Below, piece after piece: positions 1 to 10,792 of a stretch of 35,055 bases of DNA (within the stretch, counting starts at the first letter, position 1; each line of letters begins with the position of its first letter). Below the pieces are notes generated by a model. The model was not told the origin of the DNA and made no database searches. It saw only the letters and a program-made list of their open reading frames with translations. A program made the position numbers and the translations under genes. Source of the DNA: an uncultured Mycoplasma sp. (GTDB lineage Bacteria > Bacillota_I > Bacilli_A > Mycoplasmatales > Mycoplasmoidaceae); the NCBI GenBank assembly GCA_947648205.1, contig CANSNC010000006.1:1-35055 (forward strand). Direction: 5' to 3'.

Positions 1-21
1 TATATTGATTTTGTGGTTAGA

Positions 22-55
22 AAAAGTAGATAAAATAGCAATTTTATCTACTTTT
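22..55. terminator. 15-bp perfect hairpin, probable terminator of a gene left of the window
   Basis: A perfect 15-bp stem (22-36 with 41-55) surrounds the loop AGCA. Both strands end in a short T run, so it could work either way. It is the exact reverse complement of the hairpin at 169-204. The gene it serves is not in the window. Bases 56-168 between the two hairpins hold no convincing reading frame. Confidence 0.6.
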
Positions 56-168
56 AATTTGATTTAACTCAATAAATGATATTTTTTGCAAAAAACTTAA
101 TTTATTATTTTTTTTTGATAATATTAAAAGAGATATGGTTACAATAAAAGAGACAAAAATTAGAAGAA

Positions 169-204
169 AAAAAGTAGATAAAATTGCTATTTTATCTACT
201 TTTT
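169..204 (-). terminator. Hairpin terminator of the HNH endonuclease gene
   Basis: A perfect 16-bp stem (169-184 with 189-204) with loop TGCT overlaps the stop codon of the minus-strand HNH gene at 196-198. On the minus strand the stem ends in a run of T. The arms and loop match the reverse complement of the hairpin at 22-55. Confidence 0.65.
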
Positions 205-1458
205 ATTATCTATAAATTGATTTTTATAATGATATTTCATATATGAGCGCATTTTTTCAGTCATAATCAGTTTAAAATTTAAATCGATATGCTCTTGAAT
301 TTTTAATAAATCATTATTATCTTTTAATTCTTTAGAAAAAATTATTTTTCCTTCTTCATCAAATGACATTAATTCTTTATCAAATAATTTATCAGCTAAA
401 GCACTTAGCAACAAACCATTTTCTATATCACATGCTTCATCTTTTTTGCATTTATTATAAGGTTTTATATGACTTGCTATCAATAGATCATTATGTTTTA
501 TGTTTGTAAGTACACAACTATTATTATATTTATTCATTAATTCTTTTCTTCATTTACCTTGCTGTCATCTAACCTTAACTAAAGCTCTTTTTTCTTCAAT
601 TTCAGTTGATGGTATTTCATCATTAATAATAGATTCAAAATTTTTAATATTATTGAATTCACTATATTTTAAAATGTCACTTTTTTCAATAGCGCTTAAT
701 TTTTCATATTTTACTAATTCAAAACATAATAGTGATAATGTAACTTTTTGTTCTTTTTGAATTTCTTTATTTTTTTCAATTATTTTATTTTTTGTGATTA
801 CATCATGTTTCTCAATCACTTCTTTTTTTGTGATATATTTACCAATATATTTATATTCATTTTGTCCTACTGTTTCAAATACAAATATAAAACCACTATT
901 TTCATTATTTGATGCATTTCCAACTTTATTTCTCAATTCATTATTTGCTGTTGAATTATAAATAGACGAACTAGAACGACTATTAGATTGAGCATAATAT
1001 TTAATACTAAGATCTTTATAAATAATATTTTTAACTTTTACTTCCATACCATTAATTTTATAATTATAGTCGTCCTTTGTATTAACTGTAATAAATACAT
1101 TATTTGACTTCTTATCAAATAAAATACCTGTTTGATTGTTTCAAAAATTTGAGACTGCTGAAATCTCTAATTTTGTATAATAATTATTTTCGATTAAGTT
1201 TTCAATTTTTGTTGAGTCTTTTAATAGTAAATCATTATATTTAGATGCATAATCATAAATTTTGTTATATATATCTTTTATTGAATTTTTACCCTCTTCT
1301 CTTTTTGCATTTTCAATAAATTTATATTTATCTCCACTCTTTTTTAAATTTTTTAATTCTCTAAATACTTTATTAATTTTTTCATTATTAGAATCTAATA
1401 TATTTTCTTTTAAAAAAACATCTTTAATACAACTATCAAAATTATTGACTCAATTCAT
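196..1458 (-). CDS. HNH endonuclease (HNH_2-type C-terminal domain)
   Basis: A 420-residue protein once TGA is read as Trp; the C-terminal part joins the rest through a segment reading VRWQQGKWRKEL. The last ~115 residues form an HNH nuclease domain. Cys315 lies near its start, followed by LLIASHIKPY with the likely catalytic His330, then DIENGLLLSALADKLFD with Asn347, then a segment reading MSFDEEGKI. This is the layout of the HNH_2 family, found in restriction-type and DNA-damage-type nucleases. The first ~300 residues are Lys/Asn-rich and match nothing I recognise; they may bind DNA. The ATG at 1458 is preceded by AAAGGTG, a good ribosome site. The gene is divergent from the ATPase at 1654. 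No methyltransferase is visible, so a restriction role is only possible. The nuclease domain is clear; the target is unknown. Confidence 0.75.
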
Positions 1459-1548
1459 AAATCACCTTTAAAGTTCTTTTTGAATTATTATCGCAGATTA
1501 TAAAAAATATAATCAAAAATATTAATTAAATACATTTATTTATCATTA

Positions 1549-1640
1549 TTTTATATATAATTATGTGTTAGTTTTACACATTTTTATATATAATTATGTG
1601 TTTTTTTTACACATTTTTATATATAATTATATATAAAAAG
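1549..1640. repeat. Tandem repeat, ~33-bp unit, about 2.7 copies
   Basis: The unit starts TTTTATATATAATTATGTGT and ends TTTTACACA. Copies lie at 1549-1580, 1581-1613 and, partial, 1614-1640. Each full copy carries the inverted pair TGTGT...ACACA about 8 bases apart. It fills the promoter region of the ATPase (ATG at 1654) and the shared intergenic region with the HNH gene. Confidence 0.8.
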
Positions 1641-1653
1641 TAGGTTTTAATTT

Positions 1654-3000
1654 ATGCAAAGAATGCTGATAAATAAGTTAATAGAATGAAAAAACAATAG
1701 AAGTTTTAAACCTCTTATATTAGAAGGAGCTAGACAAGTAGGTAAAACTTGACTAATATTAGAATTTGCTAAAAATCATTTTGATGATTATATATACATA
1801 AATTTTGAAAGTGATTCATCAGTCAAATCAATATTTAATGATGATTTAAAAATAGATAAAATAATAGAACAACTTTCAATACATTACAATAAAGAAATTG
1901 ATCCCAATAAAACAATTATAATCTTTGATGAAATTCAAGAATGTTCTAGAGCTTTAACATCATTAAAATACTTTCATGAACATAATATTAAATATAGAGT
2001 TATAGCTTCTGGTTCATTATTGGGAATTACATTGAATAAAGGTAGTTCATTTCCAGTTGGAAAAATAGAATTATTACATTTATACCCTATGACTTTTAAT
2101 GAATTTTTATTAGCTAATAATGAGGAAAAATTATTAAATTATTTAAACAATATAAATTCAATAGAAAAAATACCAGAATTATCTTTCAATAAATTGAAAT
2201 CTTATTTAGAAATATATTATATTACAGGTGGAATGCCTGAATCTATAAAAACTTATATAGAAACAAAAGACTTAGAAAAAGTACAAAAAGTTTTATCTAC
2301 ATTAATATCATTTTATAAACGTGATTTTATTAAATATTTAGATGGTAAAGATATAAATAGAATAAACACTGTTTTTGAATCGCTTCCTACACAACTATCA
2401 AAAGAAAATAAAAAATTCTCCTTTAAAGTAATGAAAGAAAATGCTAGAGCTAGAGAATATATTGATTCAATACAATGATTAACAGACATTCATTTAATAT
2501 ATAAAATATATAAAAATAGCGCAGCAGGATTGCCTATCAAAAATTATCAAGATAATAATTCTTTCAAATTATATATGTGTGATATTGGATTGTTAAATAA
2601 TATGTTTAATATATCTATAGATACATTTATTAAAGAAAATAGTGAAAAAATAGCTTACTTTAAAGGCAGCATTTCAGAAAACTTCATACTAGAATCGATA
2701 ATTAATTTATTTGACCAAAAACCATATTACTGATCAGTTTTAAATCCATCTCATGAAGTTGATTTTTTAATAGAATATAAAAATAACATTATTCCTATTG
2801 AAGTTAAATCTAATGAAAATATCAAAAGTAAAAGTTTAAATGTTTATAAAGAAAAACATAAGAACACAACTATTATTAGAATAAGATTTTCTATGCAAAA
2901 TATAAGTTTTGATGGTGATATTTTAAACATACCAATATTCTTAGTTGATTACACAAAACAATTAATAGATTTAGCATTAAATTTATTAAAAAATAATTAA
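1654..3000 (+). CDS. AAA-type ATP-binding protein, DUF4143 family
   Basis: A 448-residue protein of the AAA_14/DUF4143 family of uncertain function, common in bacteria and archaea. The Walker A motif GARQVGKT is at residues 25-32 and the Walker B/DEIQ motif (IIIFDEIQ) has Asp92-Glu93. A sensor-like segment reads VIASGSLLG, followed by the family's LYPMTFNEFL. The C-terminal part has EVDFLIEY...IPIEVKSNEN, a PD-(D/E)XK-like core typical of DUF4143, though nuclease activity has not been shown for most members. ATG 1654 follows the repeat region; the ribosome site is weak (TAGG about 9 bases upstream). At least four in-frame TGA codons encode Trp. These proteins often occur in variable numbers in genomes. 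No partner gene is evident. Confidence 0.88.
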
Positions 3001-3097
3001 TGCTTTTTTCATAAATTGATACCAATTATTAATAATATTTCTTTTTTTAAATTTTAAATAATTTCTAAATAATTATTTACACATATTGTTAATATTA

Positions 3098-3136
3098 AAT
3101 AAAAAATACAACATTTATAGTTGTGATTTTTTATTT
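3098..3136. terminator. Bidirectional terminator between ATPase and GT80-like gene
   Basis: The left arm AAATAAAAAATACAA pairs with TTGTGATTTTTTATTT with one bulged base, around a loop of about 8 bases. A/T-rich flanks give a T run on each strand. It lies between two convergent genes. Confidence 0.6.
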
Positions 3137-3157
3137 AAAAAACTAATTCAATATATT

Positions 3158-5089
3158 TTATTTCTTTGTTGCTTTATTTCTATTATGCTTTTTAACTAAA
3201 CATACAGAAATTGTGATAAATAAAGATAATACAAAAATAGAAATTAAAGCAATAGTAGCAAAATATTGTGGTGTATAAGCCACTTTAAGTATAAAACTAT
3301 GGTTACCAAATTCATTAATATAATCATAAGATGAAAGTACTTTATTTCTATAATCTGGGAAAATTTGCAACTCATAAAATGGAGCATAAATTTTTTCAAT
3401 TTTTTTATAATTTATCTGATATTGTTCAAATGGATTTATAAAATATCCTGTAGTTCTTTCTACAATATCAAATGTCATTGGAATAGGTCAATCATTTAAT
3501 CCAACAGTTTTATTTATATTATCAAGAGTCATTCCATAAGTTGTTGATAAATAAAAAGCTGTTGTTTGAATTGTTGTAGTTGTATATTGAATACCAACTA
3601 ATTTAGTAATTGGTGTTTGATCATCATTTGAAGTTTCACTAAAGAAAGGAGAATAAACATTTGTTGGATTATTTAATGTTTGCATTTTATGATCTCAAGA
3701 TAAAAACAATTCTCAAGGAAAAGGGTTCATACAAATTGGATCAATTAAATCCTTAAATAAATATTGATTTAAATTTTCTTGATACTCATGACTAAAAGAT
3801 GGATGATGCTTTACAAAATAGTTATATTCACTAACTGGAAACTTTTGAATATAAGTTTCAACAATACTGTTTATTTCTTCTTGTTTTTCTGGATATCTAT
3901 ATATTTCATTTCCATTAGAATCTGGTCTAATTAAAGAATCTCCCATTCAAACAATATTTTTCTTTTTAGGATCATAGTTTTCAATATTTTTTCAAACAAA
4001 ATCACTAATAGAAGTATTATTTTGAATATTAAAAAATGATTCAAAATCATATACATATTTTTCTTTTTTTGTATTGTCATTTGAAAAAAACTTATTAGAC
4101 ATTGAAACATAATCATAGTCTATTGAATTTGCAGTGTAAAATATTTTGTCTTTAGGATATTTATAATATGGAGAACTTGTATAACTTTTTGTATGAAAAA
4201 CTGTAAACATTTTACTATAGTGTAAATAATCATATAAATCATATTGTTTAAAAGTATTATACATTTGATCATTAGTATCATTTTGAAAAGCTAATACAAT
4301 TTGATCTAAATCATTTTCAGATAATTGAACATAATTTTTTTTGTTTAATCTATCAACCATATTTGTTGCTAAATTTAAAGTTTGTCAATTTCCATCAGAA
4401 ATTATATTAAATTTATTCACATGTTTAAAAAATCTATAAAAGTTAGTTGGAGAATTTTGTGATATACCAGAGTTCCACACATCTTTTAAAGAAATATCTG
4501 GAATTCATACATCAAATTTAACCTCTTGACCATATTTATCAATATAGTAATTTAAAAAATTCCCTATTTGATAATCACTAGGCGTTACTCGATAATTATC
4601 ACTTGTATTATTGCTTTCATTTGATGGTGTTTTACCTAATCTTGATCATAAACTAAAATTAAAAGTACTAGAGCCATTTAAATTAGGTCCATATGTTAAA
4701 TTATAATAGTCAAAATTATACTTTTTAGAATCATATAAATCATAATCAACAAATCATACAACTTCATCAGAACCTGTTCTTTGTTCTTTGCTTTGCAACA
4801 TGTAATTTGTTGCAATTAATGCTTGCTGAAAAGCAATTGTAGCATTACGTGTAAAAAATACTTTTACATTAGAATTCATAGATGATTCTTCTATTGTTTT
4901 TTGTCATACACTAGTTTCTTGAGTAACATCTGTATTATTGTTATTATCAACAGATGATGAGTTTGCATTTGTATTTGTTATTGAATTGCAATTAAAATTT
5001 GGAACAGCCATTGAAGTTGCAAATGAAATTGCAAAAAATATATTAAAAGAAAAATAGATAGAAAATCTATTTTTGTTAATACCCTTCAT
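3158..5089 (-). CDS. Surface-anchored glycosyltransferase, GT80 (sialyltransferase)-like, copy 1
   Basis: A 643-residue protein read through several TGA (Trp) codons. Residues ~8-33 are a signal peptide without a convincing lipobox. A Ser/Asn/Thr linker follows, and residues ~611-634 are a membrane segment with a Lys/Arg tail, so the body should lie outside the cell. The body carries, in order, motifs I recall from the GT80 sialyltransferase PmST1 of Pasteurella: FFKHVNKF...ISDGNWQ with Asp232 (compare the catalytic Asp in YDDGS), YVQLSENDLDQIVLAFQND (compare YQQLTPEQQ), KHHPS with His429 (compare FKGHP), PWELFLSW with Glu460, and a TT pair at 509-510 (compare the phosphate-binding SS). If correct, it transfers sialic acid or a related sugar from a CMP donor. 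The ATG at 5089 is preceded by AAAGGGG. A paralogue lies at 17219-19130. The alignment is from memory, so family membership is inference. Confidence 0.65.
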
Positions 5090-5164
5090 AATTTATAAAC
5101 CCCTTTATAAATTTATAATTATTACTTTAACAACTATATTTTTTTCTATTCTATTGATGTTAAA

Positions 5165-5193
5165 GAAAATTAATAAACAATTAATTAATTTTC
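5165..5193 (-). terminator. Terminator of the purA-purB-hpt run
   Basis: A 10-bp perfect stem (5165-5174 with 5184-5193, arms GAAAATTAAT/ATTAATTTTC) lies directly downstream of the hpt stop codon. On the minus strand only a short TTT follows, so strength is uncertain. The promoter of the GT80-like gene probably lies in the adjoining 5095-5160. Confidence 0.45.
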
Positions 5194-5199
5194 ATTATA

Positions 5200-5748
5200 C
5201 TATTGAAATTCCTTTTTAACTATACCTAAGTGTTTAAAATTTCTATATTTTGCTTTGCTATCAACTCCAAAACCAGCAATTCATTGATTTGGCACTAAAA
5301 AACCAAATCAGTCAATATCAACTTCAACATCTCTTGGATTAATTTCTTTTTTAAATAAAATACATATTTTTACTGATTTTGCACCATTTTGAATAAAAAA
5401 ATTTTTTAATATATTTAATGTATTACCTGTATCAATTAAATCTTCAATTATTAATATATCTTTATTTCTAATCAAATTTAAATCAAAATCAATTTTTACA
5501 TCATTAATCTTACTTCTATCAATTGAAGTATTGTTATTATATAAAGAAACTCTAGTTGATTTTAAAGTCATATCGATATTAAGATGAGGTATTAATTGAC
5601 CAGCAAAAACTATTGAGCCATCTAAAATAGGAACCATTAAAATATTATTAATATTTTTATAATATTCATTTATAACATGTGCTAATTCAATTATTCGTTT
5701 ATTTATTTGATCATTAGTAACTAAAATTTTTTCAAAATTATTTTCCAT
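5200..5748 (-). CDS. hpt: Hypoxanthine phosphoribosyltransferase
   Basis: A 182-residue protein that joins hypoxanthine (and probably guanine) to PRPP, giving IMP (GMP) in the cytosol. It shows the type I phosphoribosyltransferase layout: an N-terminal segment MVPILDGSIVFAGQLIPHL, a flexible-loop segment with STRVSLYNN, and the PRPP-binding motif ILIIEDLIDTGNTL. The base-binding end reads DWFGFLVPNQWIAGFGVDSKAKYRN; FLVP...IAGFGVD is diagnostic of HPRT. One Trp in it is coded by TGA. The start at 5748 overlaps the end of purB by 11 bases, suggesting translational coupling. It supplies the IMP used by PurA and PurB upstream. Confidence 0.93.
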
Positions 5749-7045
5749 TTTCAAACACTCTTTTATAAATTTCATTAATATATTTTGTATGATATTCTTT
5801 ACTAAAAATATTTTTGATTTCAAATTCATCTAAGTAATTTTTAATTTCAGAATTTAATAACATTTTTTCAAAATCTATTTTATTGTTATAAGAATCAAAA
5901 GCTATTTTTTGAACTAATTCATAAATTTTTTGACGTGAATCAAAATTATTTTTTTCAATAAGTTTTAATAATAATGTTTGACTAAAGCATGTTCTGTAAG
6001 TTAAATTAATATTCTTCAACATATTATTTTTATTGACAACTAAATTGGATAAAACATTTTCAAATTTATTTAAAATATTAACAATAATTGTAATAGCATC
6101 TAAAAAAATTACTCTTTCATTAGATGAATGAGAAATATCTCTTTCATTTCATAAATTAACATTTTCATTAATAGTTAAACTATATCCTGATAACAATCTT
6201 GATAAACCACAAATATTTTCAAGGGTAATTGGATTTTTCTTATGTGGCATTGCAGAAGAACCCTTTTGATTTTTATAAAAATATTCATTTACTTCATTAA
6301 TTTCTGTTCTTGAGTAATGTCTTAATTCTGTTGCAAATTTATTGATAGATAATCCTATTATATTTAAAACACTAAAATAATTTGCATGAATATCTCTTTG
6401 AATAATTTGTGTAGAAATATTTGCAGAATTAATTTTTAATTTTTTACAAACATATTCTTGAAGTTTAATTCCTGTATTTGCAAATGTGCCAACAGCACCA
6501 CTAATTTTTCCAACTTGAATTTCATTTGCAGCACTTATAAATCTTTTTTTATTTCTATTTAATTCATCATATCATAATGCCATTTTTAAACCAAAGGTTG
6601 TAACTTCTGCATGGATTCCATGAGTTCTTCCCATTTGATAAGTCATTTTATATTTATAAGCTAATTTTTTAATTGTCTTTAACAAACTATTAATTGAGTT
6701 AAGAATTATTTTATTTGCCTCTTTAAAAGCTAAAGCATTAGCAGTATCTACAACATCTGTTGATGTTAAACCAAAATGAATTCATTTTTTTATATCACTA
6801 TCAATACATAAATTTAATGATTCAATAAAAGCTATAACATCATGTTTTGTAATTTGCTCTAGTTCATTAATTTTATTTTCATTAATTTTTAAATTATTTT
6901 TTAAAAATAAAAAATCTGATTCTGATATTTTATTAATTTTAGAATAATATTCTAAAACTAAAAGTTCTATTTTTAATCAATTTTCTAATTTAGATTTATT
7001 ACTAAATATTTCTGAAATTTCTTTTATTTCATATCTTTGAATCAT
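5738..7045 (-). CDS. purB: Adenylosuccinate lyase
   Basis: A 435-residue cytosolic homotetrameric lyase that splits adenylosuccinate into AMP and fumarate. The fumarase/aspartase-superfamily signature GSSAMPHKKNP is present in full. HFGLTSTDVVDTA and MGRTHGIHAEVTTFG (with the catalytic-region histidines) are also there. The length is normal for the family. Start ATG 7045 begins two bases after the purA stop, and the 3' end overlaps hpt. With purA it forms the two-step IMP to AMP path. No de novo purine genes are visible, so here it serves salvage. Confidence 0.95.
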
Positions 7046-7047
7046 TA

Positions 7048-8325
7048 TTATTTACCAACTTTAATTGTTTGATTTCTATCTGGTCCAACTGAAATATATG
7101 AAATTTTTGTTGCTAATAATTTTTGAATTAATAACAAATATTTTTTACAATTTTCAGGCAAAGAATGTACATCTTTACAATCTGAAATATCTTCTTTTCA
7201 ACCATCAATTGTTATATAAATTGGATCACATTTGCTATATTCATTATTACTTGGAGGAATATAGTTTATTTCTCTTCCTTCATACATATAACCAACACAT
7301 AATTTAATTTTATCTATTCCACTTAATACATCAATTAATGTAATAGCAAGTTCATTGATCCCAGAAACATTAATAGCATATTTTAAAGCTACAATGTCAA
7401 TTCATCCAATTCTTCTTGGTCTTTTTGTAACAGTGCCATATTCATTGCCACGTTCTCTAATATAAGTGCTTAGTTCATTATGAATCTCACTTACAAAAGG
7501 ACCAGATCCAACTCTTGAAGTATATGCTTTTACTATACCTAATAAATTATTTATTTTAGTTATTCCAATTCCTGATCCACCAGCTATTGCACTAGTAACA
7601 TTTGATGAAGTCACAAATGGATAAGTACCATGATCTATATCTAGCAATACACCTTGAGCACCTTCAAGCAAAATCTTTTTACCATTATTTATAGCATTAT
7701 TTAAAAATACACTACAATCAATAACTTTGTCTTTAATTTTTTGACCCAATAAATAATATTGATTTGCAACCTTTTCAGCATCAAAAATTGGTTTATTGTA
7801 TTTTGTAAATAATTGATTTTTTTCAGATAAAATTAAATTTACTTTTTCTTTTAAACTATCCAAATCAAATAAATCAGCAACTCTGATTCCAATTCTTGCA
7901 GCTTTATCTGTATAACACGGTCCAATTCCTCTACATGTTGTACCTATTTTATTTGATCCCTTATTTTCTTCATTTAATTTATCTAATTCAATGTGAAAAT
8001 CAAATATTATATGTGCCTTATTTGAAATATATAAATTTGATGTTGAGATATTATTTTCAATTAAATAATCTATTTCACTAAATAGTGTAGTTAAATTTAT
8101 AACAACACCATTCCCTATAACTATATCTTTGTTGTTGGCAAAAATACCTGAAGGTATTAATCTTAATTTATGCTTTTTCCCATCTATTACAATTGTATGT
8201 CCAGCATTATCTCCACCCTGATATCTTACAATTACATCATAATCTTCAGATAACAAATCAATAAATTTCCCTTTTCCTTCATCTCCATATTGAGAACCAA
8301 TAATTCCTAAAATATTCTTTTTCAT
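7048..8325 (-). CDS. purA: Adenylosuccinate synthetase
   Basis: A 425-residue GTP-dependent enzyme that joins IMP and aspartate, the committed step to AMP. The family signatures are intact. GSQYGDEGKGK is the N-terminal loop with catalytic Asp and Lys, RYQGGDNAGHT carries the catalytic His, and GTTCRGIGPCY is the IMP-binding part. Further on are LEGAQGVLLDIDHGTYPFVTSS (shown in part), TKRPRR, and the GWIDIVALKY...VGPDR C-terminal part. ATG 8325 has a good AGGAAG ribosome site. It lies 19 bases after the ABC-F gene and two bases before purB. A degenerate relative sits at 32206-33303. Confidence 0.96.
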
Positions 8326-8344
8326 AAAACTTCCTATATCATAT

Positions 8345-9907
8345 TTATTTTTTTATTAATGATCATTCTGATGCATCAAACACTTTTGTTGCAAGACCTT
8401 TATAAAATTCAGGTTCATGACAAACAAATATTAAAGTACCATTATAATCTATTAAAGCTTTTTTTAAATTATTTTTAGATTCTTTATCTAAATGATTTGT
8501 TGGTTCATCTAAAACCAAGACATTTGATGGATTATTAATTAAAATTGATAATCTCAATTTTGCTTGCTCTCCACCACTTAAATTTTTAACTTTTGATTCA
8601 ATATGTTCTCTTGATAAACCAACTTTTGCAAGTTCTTTCCGAATATATTGCTGAGTTCTTAATTCAAATGGAAAATTGTTTCAAGCATACTCAAAACAAG
8701 TATAAGTATCATCATATTTATCTTCTTGTTTAAAATAACCAAAGTTAACATAATCTCCTAAAACTATAGTTCCATCTAATGGCTTAATTTCACTAATCAA
8801 TGTTTTAAGCAATGTTGTTTTACCAATACCATTAGCACCAATAATAACTATTTTCTCATTTCTTAATTGTTGAAAATTTATTTTATTTGATAATGGTTTG
8901 TTATAGCCAGTTATTACATCATTTACATTCAAAACAATTTTAGATGGTGCTTTTGATTCAGTGAAATTAAAATTTGCTGGTTTATTTGTTGGAGGTAATT
9001 CAATTCTTTCAATTTTATCAAGCATTTTTTGTCTTGATTTTGCTCTACCAGTAGTTGAAGCCCTAGCTTTATTTTTAGCAATAAAAGTTTCCATTTTTTG
9101 AATAACATCTTGTTGTCTATTATATGCATTAATAGTTTTTTGATGTTCTAATTCATATACTTTTATAAAATTATCATAATTTCCTTTATACCTTGCCATC
9201 TTATAACTTTCAAAATGATAAACAACATTTATTAAACTATTTATAAAAGGAACATCATGGGAAATTATTACAAAAGCATTTTCATAATTTATTAAATAAT
9301 TTCTTAATCATTCAATGTGCTTTTCATCTAAAAAGTTTGTAGGTTCATCAAGTAGCAATACATCTGGAGCTTCTAATAATAATTTACATAAAAGTATTTT
9401 TGTTCTTTGTCCTCCAGATAGCTTTGAAACATCTGTATCATATCCAAAACTATCAACACCTAATCCACTTGAAACTTGCTTAATTTTTTCTTCAATTTCA
9501 TAATAACCATTATATGAAAGAGTATTTTGAATATCACCAGCTTTTGTCATTAATTTTTCTTGCTCACTATCATCTGCTGTTGTCATTTGTTCATACAAAT
9601 CAATCATTTCTTGTTCTAATTCAATCATTCAATTAAAAGCACTTTTTAGTGTTTCAAAAACAGTTTTTCCTTCTTCTAATTTTGTATGTTGATCCATATA
9701 TCCAATTCTTACTTTAGGATGTCTATAAATATCAATTTCATCAGGAGAAAATTCATTTGCTAATATTTTCATAAAAGTTGATTTTCCTCTACCATTTTGA
9801 CCAATTAGACCAATATGTTCACCTTTAGTTAATTTAAATTCAGCATTTTTAAATATTTCTTTTTCTCCAAAAGAGTGAGATAAATTTTTAACAGTAATTA
9901 TTGACAT
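8345..9907 (-). CDS. ABC-F family ATPase (ribosome-associated type)
   Basis: A 520-residue soluble protein with two ABC ATPase domains and no membrane segments, typical of ABC-F proteins that act on the ribosome. The first domain has Walker A GQNGRGKST, signature LSGGQ and LLLDEPTNFLD followed by the family's IEWLRNYL. The second has Walker A GANGIGKTT, signature LSGGE and LVLDEPTNHLD. A Lys/Arg-rich interdomain linker (IAKNKARAST...RAKSRQKML) occupies the middle. Several Trp residues are TGA-coded. GGAGA precedes the ATG at 9907, with a rather long spacing of 11 bases. It is the first gene of the run into purA, purB and hpt. The exact ABC-F subfamily and any antibiotic resistance role cannot be told from this. 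Confidence 0.92.
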
Positions 9908-10006
9908 AGCATTATATCTCCAAAGACAGTATTATAGTCCAAAACACTATTATAAAACATATAAAGAATTTTAATGAAATATTAATAATAAATATTTGTA
10001 TTTAAA

Positions 10007-10038
10007 TAAAAAAATGTAATTCAAATATATGAATTACA
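10007..10038 (-). terminator. Terminator after lipoprotein 1
   Basis: A perfect 9-bp stem TGTAATTCA/TGAATTACA (10015-10023 with 10030-10038) is followed on the minus strand by seven T. It is a canonical intrinsic terminator between lipoprotein 1 and the ABC-F run. Confidence 0.8.
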
Positions 10039-10101
10039 TCTTCAGTTTAAGTATAAATTATTTTAAAATTACTGTTTATAATAGGAAATAACATTTAATT
10101 A

Positions 10102-10593
10102 TTATCTAACTCAAGCAAAAACATAATTTATAACAGAATCTGGTTGTTCTTCTGTAAAACGTATACCAATACCACTAGAAGTAGAAACTATTATAGCTTG
10201 AACCATTTTATTTAAATAAGAATAATTAAAATCATTTGAATCAAATATAATATCTGTATTATTCAAATCTAATAACGAAGATTGTTTTGTTCACAGTCTA
10301 AACAAATCAAAATTTGAAAAATTTTTTACAATATTACTTCCATAATTAGGATATCCTTCTGGTTTATAACCAAATAAACTTAATATTTTTTCATTTGTTG
10401 CAGATTCATATCCACTAGGCGTTGTGCCCCCAAATGAATAAGTTTTGTTATTTTTTGTTCCTGAATATGAATATTTATTTTTAATAACTAAAAATGATTG
10501 ATTTGAAGTAGAACAACTTACTAAAGTTATAGTTGTTATTCCTATGGTAGTAATTAAAAAATAATTTAAAAATATTTTTTTAGTTAGTTTCAC
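10102..10593 (-). CDS. Small lipoprotein, tandem family member 1
   Basis: A 163-residue predicted lipoprotein. The signal peptide ends in a lipobox-like TLVSCS with Cys27 as the likely lipidated residue. The mature part shares a core with the two downstream-numbered neighbours: a Lys/Asn/Tyr-rich start (KNKYSYSG), a G-Y-(K/Q)-pattern near residue 80, NFSNFDLF..W, then NDFNYSYLNK and a C-terminal beta-rich segment ending in TGA-coded Trp. The start codon is GTG with GAGAG upstream. A T17 tract (coding strand) lies in its promoter. Function is unknown; it is a surface antigen candidate. Confidence 0.8.
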
Positions 10594-10616
10594 TTTTTTT
10601 CTCTCTTTTTTTAAAT

Positions 10617-10656
10617 TACCAAAATCATAATATCAAAAAAAAAAAAAAAAAGACAA
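10617..10656 (-). promoter_or_regulatory. Promoter with T17 spacer upstream of lipoprotein 1
   Basis: On the coding strand the order is TTGTCT, then 16 T plus GA, then TATTAT. That places -35-like and -10-like boxes 18 bases apart with a homopolymer as spacer (17 A on the plus strand at 10635-10651). Spacer length would change by slippage and alter promoter strength. The layout resembles the poly(A) switch of Mycoplasma hyorhinis vlp promoters. Box assignment is inference. Confidence 0.6.
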
Positions 10657-10697
10657 GTCCTATCTTGTAAATTTTTTATTTATTTTTATAAATTGAA

Positions 10698-10732
10698 TAA
10701 AAAAATCTATTTTTACTTTTGTAAAAATAGAT
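10698..10732 (-). terminator. Terminator after lipoprotein 2
   Basis: A perfect 12-bp stem ATCTATTTTTAC/GTAAAAATAGAT (10705-10716 with 10721-10732) with a four-base loop is followed on the minus strand by a run of T. It separates lipoprotein 2 from lipoprotein 1, so each is probably transcribed alone. Confidence 0.8.
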
Positions 10733-10792
10733 AGATGTTTTAATTATTTATAGTTTTTTAATCAATTAAATTTTAGTTGCTCTATAAAATAA

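Noticed and set aside
1549-1640. Short direct repeats considered as a CRISPR remnant
   Set aside because: The units are contiguous with no spacers, and no cas gene is present.
196-3000. HNH nuclease and divergent ATPase as a two-gene defence system
   Set aside because: They are divergent, not co-transcribed, both families occur alone widely, and no modification or immunity gene is visible.
4980-4996. Possible lipobox (NFNC) in GT80-like copy 1
   Set aside because: The residues before the Cys do not fit a lipobox and copy 2 lacks a Cys there. A signal peptide plus C-terminal anchor explains the topology better.
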